The notes beneath the pieces were generated by a model. It saw only the letters and a list, made by a program, of their open reading frames with translations. It did no database searches and had not been told where the DNA came from. Below, one piece after another: positions 28,728 through 37,576 of a stretch of 64,000 bases of DNA. The stretch is from assembly GCA_024236415.1 (NCBI GenBank), contig JACKKN010000012.1, forward strand, positions 62,001 to 126,000, written 5' to 3'. The position numbers and the translations under genes are program-made. Position 1 is the stretch's first letter. Each line of letters opens with the position of its first letter. Source of the DNA: Hyphomicrobiales bacterium (lineage in GTDB: Bacteria; Pseudomonadota; Alphaproteobacteria; Rhodospirillales; JACKKN01).

Positions 28728-30376
28728 GTCTCCTCCGGGGCCGGGGCGGGGGCCGGGGCCGGCGTCACCGCCGCCGCCATGCCGGCCAGGCGGTGGCCGG
28801 GGGCGAGCTGCTCGACCACCACGTCGTCGGCGCCGGCCTCCATCAGGTCGCGGCCGTGCTGCTCGTCGCGCGCCCGGGCCAGGATGCGCAGGGCGGGGAA
28901 CAGGTAGCGCAGCAGGGCCACCAGGTTGCGCGCGCCGCGCGACTCGCCCAGCGCCACGATGACGGCGCGGGCGTGGTCGACCCGCGCCGCCAGCAGCACC
29001 TCGGGCAGGCGGGCGTCGACGAAATAGATGGGCACGCCGCGGGCGCGGCCGTCGACCACCCGCTGGCGGTTGCGCTCCAGCACCACGAACGGCACCCCCT
29101 GCAGGGCGAAGCGGTCGACCGTGTCCTTGCCGGCGCGGCCGAAGCCGGCGATGACCACGTGGCCGGCCATGTCCGCCGCGTCCCGCGTCAGCAGCTCGGC
29201 GCCCGGCGCCTCGAACGGCTCGTACAGGCGCGACAGCCAACCGCCGATCACCGCCAGCAGCGGGGTCACCGCCATGGTCGCCGCCACCAGCAGGGTCACC
29301 ACCTGGACCAGGTCGTCGCCGACCACGCCGGCGGACCGGCCCACGGCCATCAGCACGAAGGCGAAGGCGCCGCCCTGGGCCAGCAGCATGCCCAGGCGCA
29401 CGGCGCGCACCGTGTTCATGCCGTGCAGGCGCGCCAGGCCGGCCAGGATCACCGCCTTGCCCACCAGCAGGGCCCCGATCAGGGCGCCGATCAGGCCCAG
29501 GTTCGACCAGGCGAAGCCCAGGTCCGCCGACATGCCCACGGCCATGAAGAACAGGCCCAGCAGCAGGCCGCGGAACGGCTGGATGGTGTCCATCACCTGG
29601 TGGCGGTACTCGGTGCCGGCCAGGACCAGGCCGGCGGCGAAGGCGCCCAGGGCCATGGACAGGCCGAAGGCGTGCGCCGCCAGGCCCGTGCCCACCACCA
29701 CCAGCACCGTCGCCGCCATGAACAGTTCGGGCGCCTTGGCCGTGGCGGCGATGCGGAACACCGGGCGCAGGATCACCCGGCCGATGACGAAGATGGCGGC
29801 CAGGATCAGCACCGCCTTGCCGGTGCCGATGGCGAAGGCCAGCAGCAGGTTGGTGTCGGGCGCCCCCAGCACCGGGATCAGCACCAGCAGCGGCCCCACC
29901 ACCACGTCCTGCAGCAGCAGGATTCCCAGGGCCGTGCGCCCCAGGTGGGTGGCCAGTTCCTGGCGCTCGACCATCAGCTGCAGCACCACGGCGGTGGACG
30001 ACAGCGACAGGGCGGCGCCGACCACGAAGGCGGCGTTGATGTCGACCCCGAACCAGATGGCCACGGCGAAGCCCACCGCCGTGGTCACCCCCACCTGGGC
30101 CAGGCCCAGGGCCAGCACCCGGCCGCCGATGACGCGCAGGCGCTCGACGGTCAGCTCCAGGCCGACCGTGAACAGCAGCACCACGATGCCCAGCTCGGCG
30201 AAGCCGCGCACCCCCTCGACGTCGCCGATCAGGGCCAGGCCGCTGGGCCCGATGCACGCCCCGGCGATCAGGTAGCCGACCAGGGGCGAGGCGCGCAGCC
30301 GCTCGAACAGCGGCACCACCACCACGGTGGCCAGCAGGAAGACGATGACGTCGACGAAAACGTGGGCGTTGGGCAT
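28724..30376 (-). CDS. CPA2 family cation:proton antiporter (KefC-like) with TrkA-N domain
   Basis: A 550-residue protein. The membrane part, about 12 helices to about residue 380, has LVGYLIAGACIGPSGLALIG (about residues 32-51) and the ion-site region LLLQDVVVGPLLVLIP. After it comes a soluble NAD-binding TrkA-N domain with GHVVIAGFGRAGKDTVDRFA (about 405-424). C-terminal Ala/Pro tail. Members exchange K+ or Na+ for protons and are gated by nucleotides or glutathione adducts. The TrkA-C domain seen in some members is lacking. First gene of a pair with the methyltransferase. Confidence 0.92.
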   Translation of the reverse strand: MPNAHVFVDVIVFLLATVVVVPLFERLRASPLVGYLIAGACIGPSGLALIGDVEGVRGFAELGIVVLLFTVGLELTVERLRVIGGRVLALGLAQVGVTTAVGFAVAIWFGVDINAAFVVGAALSLSSTAVVLQLMVERQELATHLGRTALGILLLQDVVVGPLLVLIPVLGAPDTNLLLAFAIGTGKAVLILAAIFVIGRVILRPVFRIAATAKAPELFMAATVLVVVGTGLAAHAFGLSMALGAFAAGLVLAGTEYRHQVMDTIQPFRGLLLGLFFMAVGMSADLGFAWSNLGLIGALIGALLVGKAVILAGLARLHGMNTVRAVRLGMLLAQGGAFAFVLMAVGRSAGVVGDDLVQVVTLLVAATMAVTPLLAVIGGWLSRLYEPFEAPGAELLTRDAADMAGHVVIAGFGRAGKDTVDRFALQGVPFVVLERNRQRVVDGRARGVPIYFVDARLPEVLLAARVDHARAVIVALGESRGARNLVALLRYLFPALRILARARDEQHGRDLMEAGADDVVVEQLAPGHRLAGMAAAVTPAPAPAPAPEET

Positions 30377-30438
30377 GGTCCCAAGGTAACCCAGATTCCG
30401 CCAAACGCGGACAGCTTTCGCGCCCCCGTCCCTCCCCA

Positions 30439-30459
30439 AAAAGGTGCCTGGCACCTTTT
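30439..30459. repeat. Palindromic repeat, copy 1
   Basis: A perfect palindrome with 10-base arms AAAAGGTGCC / GGCACCTTTT and a single T at the centre. An identical copy starts 55 bases further on. The 34 bases between copies are AT-rich. The pair lies between the stop of the NirN-like gene and the start of the antiporter gene, both minus strand. It may terminate transcription or be a REP-type mobile repeat. Confidence 0.85.
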
Positions 30460-30493
30460 AATATTACAAAATTGTTGGAAAATCTTTTCGATT

Positions 30494-30514
30494 AAAAGGT
30501 GCCTGGCACCTTTT
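30494..30514. repeat. Palindromic repeat, copy 2
   Basis: Second, base-for-base identical copy of the 21-bp palindrome, 13 bases from the stop of the NirN-like gene. On the minus strand it follows that stop directly and ends in TTTTAAT, so it can fold as a terminator-like hairpin; on the plus strand it is followed by a TTTTTT run (30521-30526). Confidence 0.85.
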
Positions 30515-30526
30515 CTGTGCTTTTTT

Positions 30527-32203
30527 CTAGTGGCTGGTGCCGGCCTCGTAGGTGATCTTGTTCCAGACGTTGTACTTGCCCACGGGCTTGCGCATGGGGA
30601 TGCGCTTGACCTCCTTGAGGGTCCTGGCGTCGTAGACCACCAGCGCGCCCCTGTCGTCCCACACGCTGACCAGGGCGAATTTTCCATAGCGGTCGAATTC
30701 CACGTGGGCGGCGGTGGTGCCGGGCTGGGGGCGGACGGTCCTGACGATTTCCAGCGTCGTCTTGTCGATCACGTGCAGGGCGTCGCGGTCCTTGCCGAAG
30801 AACACGTCGACCCAGGCGTAGGGGCTGGCGTCGTGGCTGCGCATGAAGAAGCCGGGACCCAGGGTCTTGATGGTCTTCACCGTCTTCCAGGTGACCATGT
30901 CGATGACGCTGACGGCCCCCTCGCGCAGGTGCGGCGTGGCCATGACCGGATGGCCGCCGTACTGGAACACGATGCCCGAGCCCAGGTGCGGCATGCCGTC
31001 CAGGGCCAGGTCGGCGACCTTGCGCCGGGCGTCCAGGTTGTACACCGCCCCGCCGTGGCCGTCGCGCGAGGCGCCGATGATGTCGATGTAGTCGGGGTCG
31101 AAGAAGAAGTCGTCCATGTAGTCGGCGAGCTTGATGCGCCGGCGGGCGAAGGGCTGCGGCTCGGGCGCGATGCCCTCCACCTGGCCCTCGCGGTAGTTGT
31201 GCACGAAGCCGGGGTAGACCGGCTGCGCGTCGGGGTCGTAGGACAGCTCCCACACCTCCTTGAAGTCCTTGAGCGCGGCGATGAAGGACTTGCGCGGCGG
31301 CGCGTTGTAGACCGCCGAGACGCGCGACGAGCGGCCCTTGCCGTCGCTGACCGGGATGATCTTGTGCGGGGTCAGTTCGGCGGCGTCCAGGATGACGATG
31401 GTGTGCGGCAGGAAGTTGCCCACCGCCACCCACTTGCCGTCCGACGAGACGGCGATGTTGCGGGTGTTGATGCCGGCGCGGATCTCGGCCACCGGCTTTA
31501 GCGACCACAGGTCGTACTTGCTGACCCAGCCGTCGCGGGAGCCCAGGTAGACGAAGCGCCCGTCGGGCGAGTACTTGGCGCCGCCGTGCAGGGCGAAGCG
31601 CGACGGGAAGCGCCAGATGGGCTCCAGCCGGTCGCCGTTCAGGATGGTCACGTGGTGGTCCCCGGTCTCGACCACCGTGAACAGGTTCAGCGGATCGGCG
31701 GTGTGCACCGGCGCCGCCGGCAGGTCGGCCAGCGGCGTGTGCACCACATGGCTTTCCGCCATGTCGGCCAGGGTCCAGTCGGGCACCGCCGGCAGGGGGG
31801 TGTAGATGAACTTGACCAGGGCGTCGATCTGGGCCGGGGTCAGCTTGTCCTTGAAGCCTTCCATCTGCGTCGCCGGGCGGCCCGTGGCAATCACACTGGC
31901 CGCCGCCTTGGGGCGCAGGCGGCCCAGGTTCTCGGGCAGCAGGGCCGGCCCGACGCCGCCCAGGCGGCCCGGGTGGTGGCAGACGGCGCAATGCTCGGCG
32001 AACAGGGCGTTGCCGTCGATGGCGGGCGGGTCGGCAGCCTGGGCCGGGCCGGACAGGAGGGCTGCGGCCGCCGTGGCGAAGATCGCCACGGCGGCCCGAA
32101 GCCGGCGCCGTGCCGTGCCGCCGGCGGCGAAACCGGCGGCGGCGGCCGGGGTGGACAAGGCAGTGCGAGCAACGGCCGCAGCTGCGGCCCGGTCCGGCTC
32201 CAT
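30527..32203 (-). CDS. Cytochrome c / haem d1 propeller protein, NirN-like
   Basis: A 558-residue periplasmic protein. A signal region (RRRLRAAVAIFATAAAALLS) follows a 30-residue leader. One c-type haem site CAVCHH (about residues 72-77) sits in an 80-residue cytochrome domain. From about 150 on is the eight-bladed cytochrome-d1-type propeller: RFALHGGAKYSPDGRFVYLG, GINTRNIAVSSDGKWVAVGN, PHLGSGIVFQYGGHPVMATP and GPGFFMRSHDASPYAWVD. This resembles NirN (the dehydrogenase of haem d1 synthesis) or NirF more than the nitrite reductase NirS. No other nir gene is in view, so its role as a standalone is open. Confidence 0.82.
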   Translation of the reverse strand: MEPDRAAAAAVARTALSTPAAAAGFAAGGTARRRLRAAVAIFATAAAALLSGPAQAADPPAIDGNALFAEHCAVCHHPGRLGGVGPALLPENLGRLRPKAAASVIATGRPATQMEGFKDKLTPAQIDALVKFIYTPLPAVPDWTLADMAESHVVHTPLADLPAAPVHTADPLNLFTVVETGDHHVTILNGDRLEPIWRFPSRFALHGGAKYSPDGRFVYLGSRDGWVSKYDLWSLKPVAEIRAGINTRNIAVSSDGKWVAVGNFLPHTIVILDAAELTPHKIIPVSDGKGRSSRVSAVYNAPPRKSFIAALKDFKEVWELSYDPDAQPVYPGFVHNYREGQVEGIAPEPQPFARRRIKLADYMDDFFFDPDYIDIIGASRDGHGGAVYNLDARRKVADLALDGMPHLGSGIVFQYGGHPVMATPHLREGAVSVIDMVTWKTVKTIKTLGPGFFMRSHDASPYAWVDVFFGKDRDALHVIDKTTLEIVRTVRPQPGTTAAHVEFDRYGKFALVSVWDDRGALVVYDARTLKEVKRIPMRKPVGKYNVWNKITYEAGTSH

Positions 32204-32272
32204 TCGGCCTCCCCCTTCCCTCCACAGGATGGGCCGCGACCCTATCAGGCCCCGTCCCCACTGCCCTTGATG

Positions 32273-33364
32273 TCAGTCAAGCCGCTTTCCCGCCCCCGGC
32301 CCGGCGGCGCCCCGGGCCTCGGTCGGCGCCGCCAGCAGCTCCGCCAACCGGTTCGCCAACCGGTTCGCCACGTGGGCGCGGCCCCGGGCGTCCAGGTGCT
32401 CGGCCACCCACTTGCGGTCCACGAACCGGGCCGCCGGCAGGTCGAAGGACATGTCCAGCCAGGAGGCGCCCAGGGCCTCCAACTCGGCCCCCATGACCCG
32501 CAGATTCGCCGTCACCCGGGCACGGAAGGCCGGCCCGACCCGGCGTTCGCCCTCCTCCAGGTTCACCGGCGTGATGTAGTACAGCGGGGTCATGCCCAGG
32601 GCCCGGGCCCTGGCGTGGAACCGGCGCAGGAAGGCGAACATGGGATGCCCGGCGGTGACCGTGTTCATGTAGTGGTAGACATAGAGGTCGCGCAGCACGT
32701 CGGCGAAGGGGGCCTCGGCCCCGGGCTTGCACTCGAACTGGGGCTGGTCCAGCAGGGCGCCGACGACCCGGTCGTCGAAGTCCCGCCGCACCCCCAGGTC
32801 GTAACCGTCATAGACGATGCGCCGGTCCTTCCAGGCCGCCGTGCGCCGTGCCACCAGGTCGGCGTAGCGGGCGTCCAGGTAGGTGACCAGGTTGGCCGCC
32901 ACGTCGCGCCCGGCCAGCAGGTCGAGCAGGGCCAGGGTGGCGGGAAAGGTGTACAGCGGCTGGTCGATCCACTGGGCCGAGAAGCTGCGCGGGTTGAGCG
33001 GCACGATCACGAACCGGGGCCGGTGCGCGGCAAGGGCCAGCAGGTCGACCAGGCGGGCGTAGACCCGCGGTGAATAGGCGCCGTGGGTCATGGCCAGGAC
33101 CCGGCCGCCGTCCCGGCCGGCCAGCCGGGCCGCCAGCTTGCGGTCGATGGTCTCGGCGTCGGTGTCGCAGGCGCCCCAGGATTCGACCACCGAATCGCCG
33201 AAATACAGGATGTCGTAGTCGGCGGTCAGGGCGCGGCGCAGGTTGGGCACCTCCTTCAGGGTGTCGTAGGCCCCGTGCAGCAGCAGCACCAGCAGCACCA
33301 GGGGCAGCAGCACCAGCAGGTTGCGCAGGTAGGCCTTGCCCTTGTTGGTCATGCGCCCCGCCAT
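32273..33364 (-). CDS. SGNH-hydrolase-like membrane-anchored protein, partner of MBOAT
   Basis: A 363-residue protein with an N-terminal membrane anchor (LLVLLPLVLLVLLLHGAYD). SGNH-like features: the nucleophile block YFGDSVVESWG (about residues 51-61) and C-terminal block FVDRKWVAEHLDARGRAHVA (about 326-345) with the D-x-x-H pair. It follows the MBOAT gene by about 10 bases on the same strand, the standard pairing for periplasmic O-acetylation of a polysaccharide. Two start ATGs are possible (33364, 33352). Confidence 0.8.
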   Translation of the reverse strand: MAGRMTNKGKAYLRNLLVLLPLVLLVLLLHGAYDTLKEVPNLRRALTADYDILYFGDSVVESWGACDTDAETIDRKLAARLAGRDGGRVLAMTHGAYSPRVYARLVDLLALAAHRPRFVIVPLNPRSFSAQWIDQPLYTFPATLALLDLLAGRDVAANLVTYLDARYADLVARRTAAWKDRRIVYDGYDLGVRRDFDDRVVGALLDQPQFECKPGAEAPFADVLRDLYVYHYMNTVTAGHPMFAFLRRFHARARALGMTPLYYITPVNLEEGERRVGPAFRARVTANLRVMGAELEALGASWLDMSFDLPAARFVDRKWVAEHLDARGRAHVANRLANRLAELLAAPTEARGAAGPGAGKRLD

Positions 33365-33374
33365 CGCCACGCCG

Positions 33375-34955
33375 TCAGAACTGGAAGTACAGGAATTCGC
33401 TGGGCCGGGTGATGTGCAGCACCGCATAGCCGGCCAGGGCGGCGGTGGCCAGGCTCCAGGCGAAGTTGGGCCGCCAGCGCAGCCAGGCCATCCAGCGCGG
33501 CCCCGGGTCCAGTCGGGCGCGGGCGAAGTCCACGGTCGGCCGCACCCGGGCCATCACCGCCTCCACGTTGGGCGCCAGGTGGGCCAGCAGCAGCACCAGG
33601 CCGATGGTCTTCCACGCGCGCCGCCACTTGAACCCCAGCTCGTGGGCGTACATGCCGTCGAAGGTGATCCCCAGGGACTTGAGGGCCGGCACAAGCGGGC
33701 CCAGCAGGTCGCCGAGGGCCGGGTCCAGGCCGATGCCGTTCATGCCGGCCATGGCCGCCCACATGGCGGTGGCGCCGTCCATGGTCTGGGCCCGGAACGG
33801 GATCCAGGCCAGCACCACGGCGGTGAAGGTCAACAGCCGCGCCAGCCAGCGGCCGGCGGCGTGGGGCCGCGCGCCGGCCCAGCCGAGGCGCCGGGCCAGG
33901 GCGCGCCAGGCGTGGTTGACCACCAGGAACACCCCGTGCATCCCGCCCCACAGGACGAAGGTCCAGCCCGCGCCGTGCCACAGGCCGCCCAGCAGCATGG
34001 TCGCCAGGATGTTGACGTGCCGCCGCGCCGGGCCGCGGCGGCCGCCGCCCAGGGGGATGTAGACGTAGTCGCGCAGGAACCGCGACAGGGTCATGTGCCA
34101 GCGGCGCCAGAAGTCGATGATGCTGGCGGCCTTGTAGGGCGAGTTGAAGTTCAGCGGCAGCTTGATGTTGAACAGGCGCGCCAGGCCGATGGCCATGTCC
34201 GAATAGCCCGAGAAGTCGAAATAGATCTGCAGGGCGTAGGCCAGGGCGCCGCACCAGGCCTCGACGAAGGTCAGGGAGGTGCCGGCCTCGGCGGCGGCGA
34301 ACACGGGGCTGGCATAGGCGGCCAGGGAATCGGCGATGGCCACCTTCTTGAACAGGCCCAGGGCGAAGATGGTGACGCCGATGGACAGGTTGGCGTAGCT
34401 GGGCCGGTAGATCAGGGGCCGGGCGAACTGGGGCAGCATCTCGCGGTGGTGGACGATGGGCCCGGCGATGAGCTGGGGGAAGAAGGTGACGAACAGGCAG
34501 TAGTTGAGGAAGTCGTGCTCCAGGGTCTGGCCGCCGTGGGTGTCGGCCAGGTAGGCGATCTGCTGGAAGGTGAAGAACGAGATCGCCAGGGGCAGGACGA
34601 TGGCGCCGGCGTGGAAGTCCGTGCCCAGCAGGGCGTTGGCCTGGCCGAGCACGAAGTGGGTGTACTTGAAATACCCCAGCAGGCCCAGGTTGACGGCGAT
34701 CCCGGCCACCAGCAGGGCGCGCCGCCGCCCCGGCGCCCGCGCCCGGGCGATGGCCAGGCCGGTGAAGTAGTTGAAGAAGATGGAGGCGCCCATCAGCGCC
34801 AGGTAGGCCGGGTCCCACCAGCCGTAGAAGAACAGCGAGGCGACCACCAGCCAGGCCACGGCGGCGGCGCGCTGGCCGCGGGCGCCGACGATGAAGAAGC
34901 CCACCAACACCGCCGGCAGGAACGCCAGGACGAAGACGTGGGAGTTAAACAGCAT
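33375..34955 (-). CDS. MBOAT family O-acyltransferase
   Basis: A 526-residue, about 12-helix protein of the AlgI/DltB-like MBOAT family. Hallmarks: SLFFYGWWDPAYLALM (about residues 39-54), NSPYKAASIIDFWRRWHMTL (about 272-291) containing the conserved asparagine/His region, and GGLWHGAGWTFVLWGGMHGV (about 324-343) with the catalytic histidine. It moves an acyl group across the inner membrane to a surface polysaccharide; the SGNH-like gene downstream is its likely partner. Specific glycan unknown. Confidence 0.93.
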   Translation of the reverse strand: MLFNSHVFVLAFLPAVLVGFFIVGARGQRAAAVAWLVVASLFFYGWWDPAYLALMGASIFFNYFTGLAIARARAPGRRRALLVAGIAVNLGLLGYFKYTHFVLGQANALLGTDFHAGAIVLPLAISFFTFQQIAYLADTHGGQTLEHDFLNYCLFVTFFPQLIAGPIVHHREMLPQFARPLIYRPSYANLSIGVTIFALGLFKKVAIADSLAAYASPVFAAAEAGTSLTFVEAWCGALAYALQIYFDFSGYSDMAIGLARLFNIKLPLNFNSPYKAASIIDFWRRWHMTLSRFLRDYVYIPLGGGRRGPARRHVNILATMLLGGLWHGAGWTFVLWGGMHGVFLVVNHAWRALARRLGWAGARPHAAGRWLARLLTFTAVVLAWIPFRAQTMDGATAMWAAMAGMNGIGLDPALGDLLGPLVPALKSLGITFDGMYAHELGFKWRRAWKTIGLVLLLAHLAPNVEAVMARVRPTVDFARARLDPGPRWMAWLRWRPNFAWSLATAALAGYAVLHITRPSEFLYFQF

Positions 34956-34966
34956 TCAGGAAACGG

Positions 34967-35458
34967 TTAGAACGGAATCTCGTCGTCCAGGTCACCACCG
35001 GGGGCACCGCCGCCGCCACCCCCGCCGCCCTGGGAGCCGCCGCCGCCCTGCCACGAGGGATCGCCGCCGCCGTAGTCGCCGCCGCCACCACCGCCGCCGC
35101 CGCCGTCGCGGCCGTCCAGCATGGTCAGCTCACCGCGGTAGCGCTGCAACACCACCTCGGTGGTGTACCGCTCCTGGCCGTCCTGGCCGGTCCACTTGCG
35201 GGTCTGCAACTGGCCCTCGACGTAGATCTTGGAGCCCTTGCGCAGGAACCGCTCGCACACCTCGGCCAGGCGGTCGTTGAACACCACCACCCGGTGCCAC
35301 TCGGTGCGCTCGCGGCGCTCGCCGGACTGGCGGTCCTTCCAGGTCTCCGACGTCGCCACCGACATGTTGACGATCTTGGTGCCGTCCTGGGCATAGCGGA
35401 CTTCGGGGTCGCGCCCCAGGTTGCCGACCAGGATGACCTTGTTGACGCTGCCTGCCAT
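34967..35458 (-). CDS. ssb: Single-stranded DNA-binding protein
   Basis: A 163-residue SSB. The OB-fold (residues 1-110) begins SVNKVILVGNLGRDPEVRYA and includes TEWHRVVVFNDRLAEVCERF. A glycine-rich linker with runs of Gly/Gln/Asp follows, and the C-terminus is the acidic tip DLDDEIPF, which binds partner proteins in replication and repair. GGTG before the ATG is weak; the start matches the family exactly. It is divergent from the methyltransferase gene at 35667. Confidence 0.96.
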   Translation of the reverse strand: MAGSVNKVILVGNLGRDPEVRYAQDGTKIVNMSVATSETWKDRQSGERRERTEWHRVVVFNDRLAEVCERFLRKGSKIYVEGQLQTRKWTGQDGQERYTTEVVLQRYRGELTMLDGRDGGGGGGGGGDYGGGDPSWQGGGGSQGGGGGGGGAPGGDLDDEIPF

Positions 35459-35666
35459 GGTGCTCCCCCAGCTTTTTCTTCGGGTTCCGGATTCGGGCCG
35501 CACTGTACACGCAAAGCCCGCGCCCGGGCTAGCCCATCCTGCGCCCGGCGCGCGGCCGAACCGGCCCGGGAAATTGACGGGCGACGCGGGCCGAGCCTTG
35601 GGTTACCATGGTCGAAGCCGCCGGGGGACGGCGCCATAACCGCGGGCAAGGGGGTAAGCAGGGCCG

Positions 35667-36209
35667 ATGCTGGTGTTCGACGTCACCGTGCTCGCCCTTG
35701 CCGTCGCCGGCTCGACCACGTCTCTCGCCTACACCGCCATCACCGGGATCTCGCCGGTGCCCAGCACGCGGCGGGCGCGGCGGCGGATCCTGGACTGCAT
35801 CCCCCGCGACTACGACGGCACCATCTACGAGCTGGGCGCCGGCTGGGGCCACCTGGCCCTGCCCCTGGCGCGCCGATTCCCGCGGGCCCGGGTGGTGGCC
35901 TACGAACTGTCGCCCTTCCCCTGGGCGGCCATGGTGCTGTGGCGCGCCCTGGCGCGGCGGCGCAACCTGACCATCCACCGGCGCAACTTCCTCAAGCACG
36001 ACCTGACCGGCCGGCCGGCCGTCATCGTGTGCTACCTGCACACCGAGGCCCTGGTCCGCCTGCGCCCGCAAATGGAACGCCAGTTGCCGGCCGGCAGCCT
36101 GGTGATCAGCAACGCCTTCGAGGTCCCCGGCTGGACGCCCGAGGCGGCCCACCGCCTGGACGACACCATGTGCCCCTACATCTACGTCTACCGGGTGCCG
36201 GAGGACTAG
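35667..36209 (+). CDS. Small class I SAM-dependent methyltransferase with N-terminal helix
   Basis: A 180-residue methyltransferase. The N-terminus is hydrophobic (FDVTVLALAVAGSTTSLAYT), possibly a membrane anchor. SAM motif I is IYELGAGWGHLALPLARRF (about residues 53-71), motif II acid in VVAYELSPFPWAAM. Conserved LVISNAFEVPGW (about 147-158) replaces the usual active-site strand. The same layout occurs in small bacterial proteins annotated only as methyltransferases. No partner gene is coupled to it. Substrate unknown. Confidence 0.8.
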   Translation: MLVFDVTVLALAVAGSTTSLAYTAITGISPVPSTRRARRRILDCIPRDYDGTIYELGAGWGHLALPLARRFPRARVVAYELSPFPWAAMVLWRALARRRNLTIHRRNFLKHDLTGRPAVIVCYLHTEALVRLRPQMERQLPAGSLVISNAFEVPGWTPEAAHRLDDTMCPYIYVYRVPED

Positions 36210-36301
36210 CCCGGGCCGCCAGGCCCCTGGATTGCCAACCGCGAATCCCTTAAGTTTTGCCGGAATCCCGGTTTCCCGTCGCCACGGCCCGAAGGGACAA
36301 G

Positions 36302-37045
36302 ATGCTGGACAAGTACACCTACGTCTTCGTCATCACCTATGGCCGTTCCGGCTCCACCCTGCTGATGAAGCTGCTGAACGCCGTCGACGGCTTCGACCTC
36401 AAGGGCGAGAACCACAACAACCTCTTCCACCTGTTCCAGTCGATCCGCGCCATCGACCTGTCGCGCGACATCGTCGCCAACCAGGAGATCACCGAAGACC
36501 ACCCCTGGTACGGAGCCGACCGGATCGACCGTGAAGCCTTTGCGCGCACCTGCCTGGACGCCTTCGTGGCCCAGGTCCTGCGCCCGTCGCCCGGATCGGC
36601 CACCCTGGGCTTCAAGGAGATCCGCCACCTGGACATCCACATGGGCGACGACGACTTCGTCGCCTACATGGACTTCCTGCGCGACACCTTCCCCGGCGCG
36701 CGGATCATCTTCAACACCCGCGACGCCGCCCAGGTCCGCCGCTCGGCGTGGTTCGCCAAGCAGGACCCCGACGCGGTGACGGCCAGCATCCACGCCGCGG
36801 ACCGGCGCTTCGCCGCCTATGCACAGGCCAACCCCTGCTGCTTCGTCATCGACTACCAGGACATGATCGACCGCAGCGGCCGGCTGGACGACCTGTTCGC
36901 CTTCCTCGGGTCGCCTGCGGCCGGCGGGCGGGCGGCCGAGGTCCTGGACAAGCCCTTGACCCACCTGCGCAAGCGGCCGGGGATCCGGCGACGGCTGCGC
37001 GACGCCAGGCGGGGCTTCATGCGGGGGATCCGGGGCGACGGCTGA
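36302..37045 (+). CDS. Sulfotransferase family protein
   Basis: A 247-residue protein. The N-terminal P-loop-like 5'-phosphosulfate-binding motif is ITYGRSGSTLLMKLLNAVDG (about residues 11-30). A central IIFNTRDAAQVRRSAWFAKQ (about 139-158) carries the 3'-phosphate-binding Arg/Ser. These sites bind PAPS; the family moves sulfate to sugars or other hydroxyls. The start is the ATG after AAGGGA. Single gene in an otherwise mixed plus-strand run; a second sulfotransferase lies at 45056. Confidence 0.88.
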   Translation: MLDKYTYVFVITYGRSGSTLLMKLLNAVDGFDLKGENHNNLFHLFQSIRAIDLSRDIVANQEITEDHPWYGADRIDREAFARTCLDAFVAQVLRPSPGSATLGFKEIRHLDIHMGDDDFVAYMDFLRDTFPGARIIFNTRDAAQVRRSAWFAKQDPDAVTASIHAADRRFAAYAQANPCCFVIDYQDMIDRSGRLDDLFAFLGSPAAGGRAAEVLDKPLTHLRKRPGIRRRLRDARRGFMRGIRGDG

Positions 37046-37155
37046 CCCCCCCCGCCCGATCAAGGACCGCGGGACTGGCCGCCCCGGCCCGGACGTGGCA
37101 GACTTTCCCCCTGCGGGCGACCAGACGAGCAACCAGGCCGAGGATTCCCCATCCC

Positions 37156-37575
37156 ATGCAGGTTTCCAACACCGGCGGCTGCCATTGCGGCGCCGTGCGT
37201 TTCGAATACGACGGCGAACCGCTGTTCGGCGGCGTGTGCCACTGCCGCGACTGCCAGCGGTTCGGCGGCGCGCCCCTGGCCGCCGGCATCATCGTGCCGC
37301 GGGCGGCGTTCCGGCTGACCCGGGGCGCGACCAAGGTCTATGCGTCGTCCGAGCACGGCCGGCGGCACTTCTGCGCCGACTGCGGCTCGTCCCTGTTCTT
37401 CGAACCCCTGGACAAGCCGGCCGTCTGGGAGATCTTCGTCGGCGTCCTGGACGACCCCATGGGCTTCACGCCCCGAACCCACATCTGGTGCCGCAGCGCC
37501 CTGCCCTGGCTGAAGATCGACGACGACGCGGTGCGCTTCGACGGGGCGCGGCCGGCGGACTTCAAGCTGGATTGA
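37156..37575 (+). CDS. GFA (glutathione-dependent formaldehyde-activating) family protein
   Basis: A 139-residue zinc-binding protein of the GFA/Mss4-like family. Zinc motifs: GGCHCGAVRF (about residues 7-16), CHCRDCQRFGG (about 28-38) and FCADCGSSLF (about 74-83). Most members are not formaldehyde enzymes, so only the fold is assigned. Its stop is separated from the CHAT gene start by a single base. Confidence 0.92.
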   Translation: MQVSNTGGCHCGAVRFEYDGEPLFGGVCHCRDCQRFGGAPLAAGIIVPRAAFRLTRGATKVYASSEHGRRHFCADCGSSLFFEPLDKPAVWEIFVGVLDDPMGFTPRTHIWCRSALPWLKIDDDAVRFDGARPADFKLD

Positions 37576-37576
37576 C

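Noticed and set aside
30439..30514. CRISPR array
   Set aside because: Only two short palindromes with one spacer and no cas genes.
30527..32203. Nitrite reductase NirS
   Set aside because: The propeller motifs (LHGGAKYSPDG, PHLGSG, GPGFFMRSH) fit NirN/NirF-type proteins better and there is no nir cluster.
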